Below are positions 7,532-10,527 of a stretch of 10,527 bases of DNA, piece by piece. The notes under the pieces are model-generated. The model was not told the origin of the DNA, ran no database searches, and saw only the letters and a program-made list of their open reading frames with translations. The position numbers and the translations under genes are program-made. The first letter of the stretch is position 1, and the number at the start of each line of letters is the position of its first letter. Origin of the DNA: Bacteroidales bacterium (lineage in GTDB: Bacteria > Bacteroidota > Bacteroidia > Bacteroidales > Marinilabiliaceae); assembly GCA_004552385.1 (NCBI GenBank), contig SFOL01000062.1:1-10527 (forward strand), in the 5' to 3' direction.

Positions 7532-9307
7532 ATGAAAACAAGATATATAGCTGTCGCGGCTCTTGTCGCGGGGATGAGTCTCTCAGCCTGCGTCGATGAG
7601 CTTGACGTTACAAATCCTAATACCCAGACCACTGAGGACTTCGGCAAAGACGAGGCATCGCTCCAGGAGGCCATCATCGCCTGCTACAACCGAATTCGAC
7701 TCGAGGGCACATTCGCACGTGTCGGTTACACGATGGATGCCGTCCGTGCCGACGAGGTCTACAGCACGTCGCAAATCTGGTATCTCCCCTATGACGCCCT
7801 CAACGTGGCGACAACCGATGAGATTGGCAATCAGTGGATTTGGAGAGACTGCTACCATGTCGTCAACCGTACCAACTTCGTCTTGCAGCAGGTTGAGAAT
7901 GTGGCGCTCAGCCAAGACGCCTATAACAAGATAAAGGGTCAGGCGCTCTTCCTCCGCAGCCTCGCGTATTACACCCTCGCCAACTACTACCACGAGTGCT
8001 GCCTCATCACGAGTTACTCTTCCTACTCCGACATCAACACCATGTACGCCTCCCTCAACACCTACGACGAGGTGCTCGACCAGGTTGAGGCCGATCTCAA
8101 GGAGGCAATGGCCATTCTGCCCAGCCGCAATGTCGGCGGCGACTTCGCCAAGGGACGCGCAACTTGCGGTTCGGCCGCCGGATACTACGCCCGGACACTT
8201 ATGCTCCGCCACAAGTATTCTGACGCCTACACCGTCCTGAAAGACATAATTGCAGGAACTTACGGCACCTACGCGCTCACAGCCGACTACGGCGACAACT
8301 TCCGCGAGGGCCAAGCCTACGAGAACAACTCCGAGAGCCTGTTTGAGGTTCAGTATATGGACTACGGCACGGGCGGTGTTGACGAGGAGTGGACTCCCAC
8401 CAACATATCTAAAGAGGCCACACAGGGCCATGCCGTTGAGAGCAACTACGGCCCTGCGGCTTTTGGCTCTTGGGCCGACCTTGGTGCATCACCATGGCTC
8501 TATAACCTCTACAAGGCCGAAAAATGCACCGATGGGCGTCTTGACCCGCGTCTCTATTGGACCTTATGCTCTTACGAGAGCGAGTATGACAGCTATACGG
8601 GCAACAACACTGCGGCATATCCCGACGGAGACCCTCGCGCCAACGTCCTTTATCAGGTGCCGATAACCGACGAGAGCGTGTGCCGCTCAAACTCCACCAA
8701 TGGCGGTCTCGCCATTGCCAAGTGGACCTATGCGCGCCAGAGTGTCATCAGCACCATAACCACCGGCCTGCATAATGGCATCAACCTGCGCCTCATGCGC
8801 TACTCAGATGTCCTCCTTCGTGCAGCTGAGTGCGAGAACGAGCTAAACGGCCCCACCCAGACCGCCATTGACTACATCAACCAGGTGCGCCGCCGCGTGG
8901 CCTTGCCAGACCTCAAGAAAGAGGACTTCACCTCGGCCGACGCCCTCTTTGAGCAGATCGCCAACGTCGAGCGCCCCAAGGAGTTCGGCTGCGAGAACGG
9001 CCGAGGCATTGATCTCAACCGATGGGGTTTCTACTACAGCGACTCGCGTAAGGAGCAGCTAAAGCAGCATATGGCCTACAAGCTCAGCGCTAACGTGAAT
9101 GACGCTAAACTCGACATCAAACTTGAAGATATCGGCAACAACAGCATAACCAGCTCCATGCTCACATATTCCAAGGGCCGCGAGTACTTTCCCCTCGCCC
9201 AGAGTCTCCTCGACGCCAACCCGCACCTCTCCGGAAACTGCTCTTACGAAGGCATACAGCCTGAGTTCCCCTACACCGTGCACCCCGTCGTTGAGCTTTC
9301 CAAGTAA
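7532..9307 (+). CDS. SusD/RagB-family surface nutrient-binding lipoprotein
   Basis: This protein caps the SusC channel on the cell surface and binds the substrate before import. It is 591 residues long. The N-terminus is a lipoprotein signal with lipobox LSAC (17-20), and the mature protein starts CVDELD, acidic after the cysteine as in surface-exported Bacteroidetes lipoproteins. The helical TPR-like core contains the family segment KGQALFLRSLAYYTLANYY (135-153), and the C-terminal RagB/SusD region contains ERPKEFG...GIDLNRWG (480-499), which matches the usual E-R-x-x-E-x...D-L-x-R-W-G pattern. ATG 7532 gives the full lipoprotein signal. It lies 54 bases after the SusC-like gene with no terminator in the gap, so the two are surely cotranscribed. 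The strong inverted repeat just downstream may affect read-through to the next gene. Ligand unknown. Confidence 0.97.
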   Translation: MKTRYIAVAALVAGMSLSACVDELDVTNPNTQTTEDFGKDEASLQEAIIACYNRIRLEGTFARVGYTMDAVRADEVYSTSQIWYLPYDALNVATTDEIGNQWIWRDCYHVVNRTNFVLQQVENVALSQDAYNKIKGQALFLRSLAYYTLANYYHECCLITSYSSYSDINTMYASLNTYDEVLDQVEADLKEAMAILPSRNVGGDFAKGRATCGSAAGYYARTLMLRHKYSDAYTVLKDIIAGTYGTYALTADYGDNFREGQAYENNSESLFEVQYMDYGTGGVDEEWTPTNISKEATQGHAVESNYGPAAFGSWADLGASPWLYNLYKAEKCTDGRLDPRLYWTLCSYESEYDSYTGNNTAAYPDGDPRANVLYQVPITDESVCRSNSTNGGLAIAKWTYARQSVISTITTGLHNGINLRLMRYSDVLLRAAECENELNGPTQTAIDYINQVRRRVALPDLKKEDFTSADALFEQIANVERPKEFGCENGRGIDLNRWGFYYSDSRKEQLKQHMAYKLSANVNDAKLDIKLEDIGNNSITSSMLTYSKGREYFPLAQSLLDANPHLSGNCSYEGIQPEFPYTVHPVVELSK

Positions 9308-9322
9308 TAGTTTTTATGACTC

Positions 9323-9381
9323 GGGCGGAGAGCCGCTTCCGTGAGTGCCAAGGCCATAGTCGGCTTGGCGGCTCTCCGCTC
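9323..9381 (+). repeat. Strong intergenic inverted repeat between susD-like gene and next lipoprotein gene
   Basis: GCGGAGAGCCGC (9325-9336) and GCGGCTCTCCGC (9368-9379) are exact reverse complements, and the stem extends to about 14 bp with one G-U and one more G-C pair outward. Inside, CAAG (9349-9352) can pair with CTTG (9364-9367), with further GC pairs, giving a second stem. After the repeat comes AATATCAATTTC rather than a clean T-run, so it is a poor intrinsic terminator. It more likely acts as a 3'-end stabiliser of the susC-susD mRNA or a partial attenuator lowering expression of the following gene. Confidence 0.75.
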
Positions 9382-9409
9382 AATATCAATTTCTTAAACG
9401 ACATATCAT

Positions 9410-10527
9410 ATGAACAGCATACAGAAAGGTCTTCTGGTCCTCATGGTCGGATCTGTGGCCTCTGCAGCCTTTGTCGGGTGCGACGAGGACGACACCTTCG
9501 ATATCAATTCGCCCGATTGGCTCTCGTCAAAGATTGACTCCATCGCCAACTCAAAAAACAATTCCAGCGGAGATACAACCATCATTGAGCTGAGCAACAC
9601 CACGGTTGGAGCCACGGACAACTCGGCCGCATGGTGGACCGCCTTCTCCGATGCCGTGGCCATACCGAGCGGCAAGAAGCTCACGTTCGAGTTCGATAAC
9701 TATGGCTCAGGCGCGGAAAACTGGAACAACTGGAATGTCTGCGTCGCCAATAACAAATCGCGCGACGCAGAGGCTTACAAGGAGTACTTCGTGCTCCGCT
9801 CCGATGCCTACGGATGGGGGGGCAAAATGGCTGACGAGGGCTACGCCTATGATGCCGAGGCCATCTCTACAAACTACGCCGAAGTGGCGGGCGATAATGA
9901 GCAGTGGGCCTTCTTTAAGGAAAAGATGCAGGGCGCGCACACCGTCATGGAGATTCAGCACGTCGCTGCCGGCTATGTCTACTTCACTGCGACTATGACC
10001 GCGGCGGACGGCACCAAGCTCGTAGAGGAGTATCACCAGACATGCTCGCCAGCAGAAGATATCTACGCCTTCCTCGTCTGCGATGGAAGCCACTTTGAAA
10101 ATCTGTCAGCAATCCTTACCCCGGCGTCAATTGTTATCTCCGAGAGCAACCCGGCGCGGATGGAGCTCAGCGGCTACCCCTCTTTCCTCACCCTTGGCGA
10201 TTCCGCATATTATGATGGTGTCAAAGCCAAGATCTACTTTGAGGATGGGACAACGACCGAGGCCGACACTTCCGAACTCTCTTTTGTCTCCCCCGACCTT
10301 AGCTCCCTCGGATCCAAGACCGTGACCGTCATATATAACAAGACGAGCAAAGGCAATTACAGCGCACCTATATACGCCTCGTATGACATCTTGATTACCG
10401 ACTTCAAAAAAATAGAAGTTGAGGTGGCCAACACCGTCAAGTATTTCTTCCCCAAGGAGGCAGAGTCTGTTCCGTTTATCGTGCCGAGCGCCAAAGTCTA
10501 TGGCATAGGCAGTGACGGGGACTCTAC
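9410..10527 (+). CDS. Surface lipoprotein downstream of SusD, probable glycan-binding protein or enzyme (3' truncated)
   Basis: The open frame runs from ATG 9410 off the window end, giving 372 complete codons with no stop. The N-terminus is a lipoprotein signal with the cysteine at 24 (FVGC), followed by DEDD, a typical Bacteroidetes surface-export signal. Residues about 60-235 look like a beta-rich module with many exposed-type aromatics (WW 75-76, Trp105, Trp108, Trp136), as in carbohydrate-binding domains. Residues about 237-330 resemble a bacterial Ig-like domain (a segment with YFEDGTTTEADTSEL and the strand SLGSKTVTVIY). A third region starts near 332. Third position after SusC and SusD fits a surface glycan-binding protein; a multidomain glycoside hydrolase with its catalytic domain beyond the window is equally possible. 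The start lies about 30 bases after the inverted repeat. I do not recognise the exact family. Confidence 0.85.
   Translation, partial: MNSIQKGLLVLMVGSVASAAFVGCDEDDTFDINSPDWLSSKIDSIANSKNNSSGDTTIIELSNTTVGATDNSAAWWTAFSDAVAIPSGKKLTFEFDNYGSGAENWNNWNVCVANNKSRDAEAYKEYFVLRSDAYGWGGKMADEGYAYDAEAISTNYAEVAGDNEQWAFFKEKMQGAHTVMEIQHVAAGYVYFTATMTAADGTKLVEEYHQTCSPAEDIYAFLVCDGSHFENLSAILTPASIVISESNPARMELSGYPSFLTLGDSAYYDGVKAKIYFEDGTTTEADTSELSFVSPDLSSLGSKTVTVIYNKTSKGNYSAPIYASYDILITDFKKIEVEVANTVKYFFPKEAESVPFIVPSAKVYGIGSDGDS

Noticed and set aside
7583..8431. 282-codon minus-strand open frame within the SusD-like gene
   Set aside because: Antisense shadow of a clearly real gene; composition is valine-rich and unlike a protein family.
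9606..9998. Forward 130-codon frame and nearby minus frames in the right end
   Set aside because: They are out-of-frame with the lipoprotein gene starting at 9410, which has a signal peptide, lipobox and domain-like sequence and stays open to the window end.
1..10527. CRISPR arrays, tRNA/rRNA genes, insertion sequences, phage or toxin-antitoxin genes
   Set aside because: No regularly spaced direct repeats, no tRNA-like cloverleaf or rRNA sequence noticed, no transposase or integrase motifs in any plausible frame.

Overview
The window looks like chromosomal DNA of a member of the Bacteroidales, possibly Muribaculaceae or a relative. The family guess is inference. The signs are a SusC/SusD-type outer-membrane pair, lipoproteins with an acidic stretch just after the lipobox cysteine, no clear Shine-Dalgarno sequences before any gene, and candidate promoters of the Bacteroidetes TTG / TAnnTTTG type. 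All confidently called genes are on the + strand.

Left part (1-3718): a C5-cytosine DNA methyltransferase with all its main catalytic motifs and no restriction partner in view; a short intergenic region with a candidate promoter; a sodium-coupled neurotransmitter-symporter-family (NSS) amino-acid transporter; and, 30 bases further on, a membrane-anchored protein with a canonical C-terminal helix-hairpin-helix (HhH) and several degenerate HhH-like units. A terminator-like hairpin closes this block.

Middle (3719-4264): 546 bases without a convincing gene. The first half is AT-rich and ends in a good Bacteroidetes promoter. The second half is richer in GC and reads as a roughly 230-nt 5' leader of the SusC gene. 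It has several hairpins, a competing alternative pairing and palindromes, and is the most interesting non-coding stretch here.

Right part (4265-10527): the start of a polysaccharide-utilization-type operon. A SusC-like TonB-dependent transporter is followed by a SusD-like surface lipoprotein. After a 12-bp perfect inverted repeat comes a third surface lipoprotein that runs off the window end; it is probably a glycan-binding protein or a glycan-active enzyme. SusC and SusD should form the outer-membrane import complex, with the third protein helping to capture substrate. No glycoside hydrolase, sugar sensor or regulator is in view, so the substrate cannot be assigned.

I found no clearly new protein system. 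The items most worth a second look are the structured susC leader, the strong hairpin between susD and the next gene, the multi-HhH anchored protein, and the partial lipoprotein.
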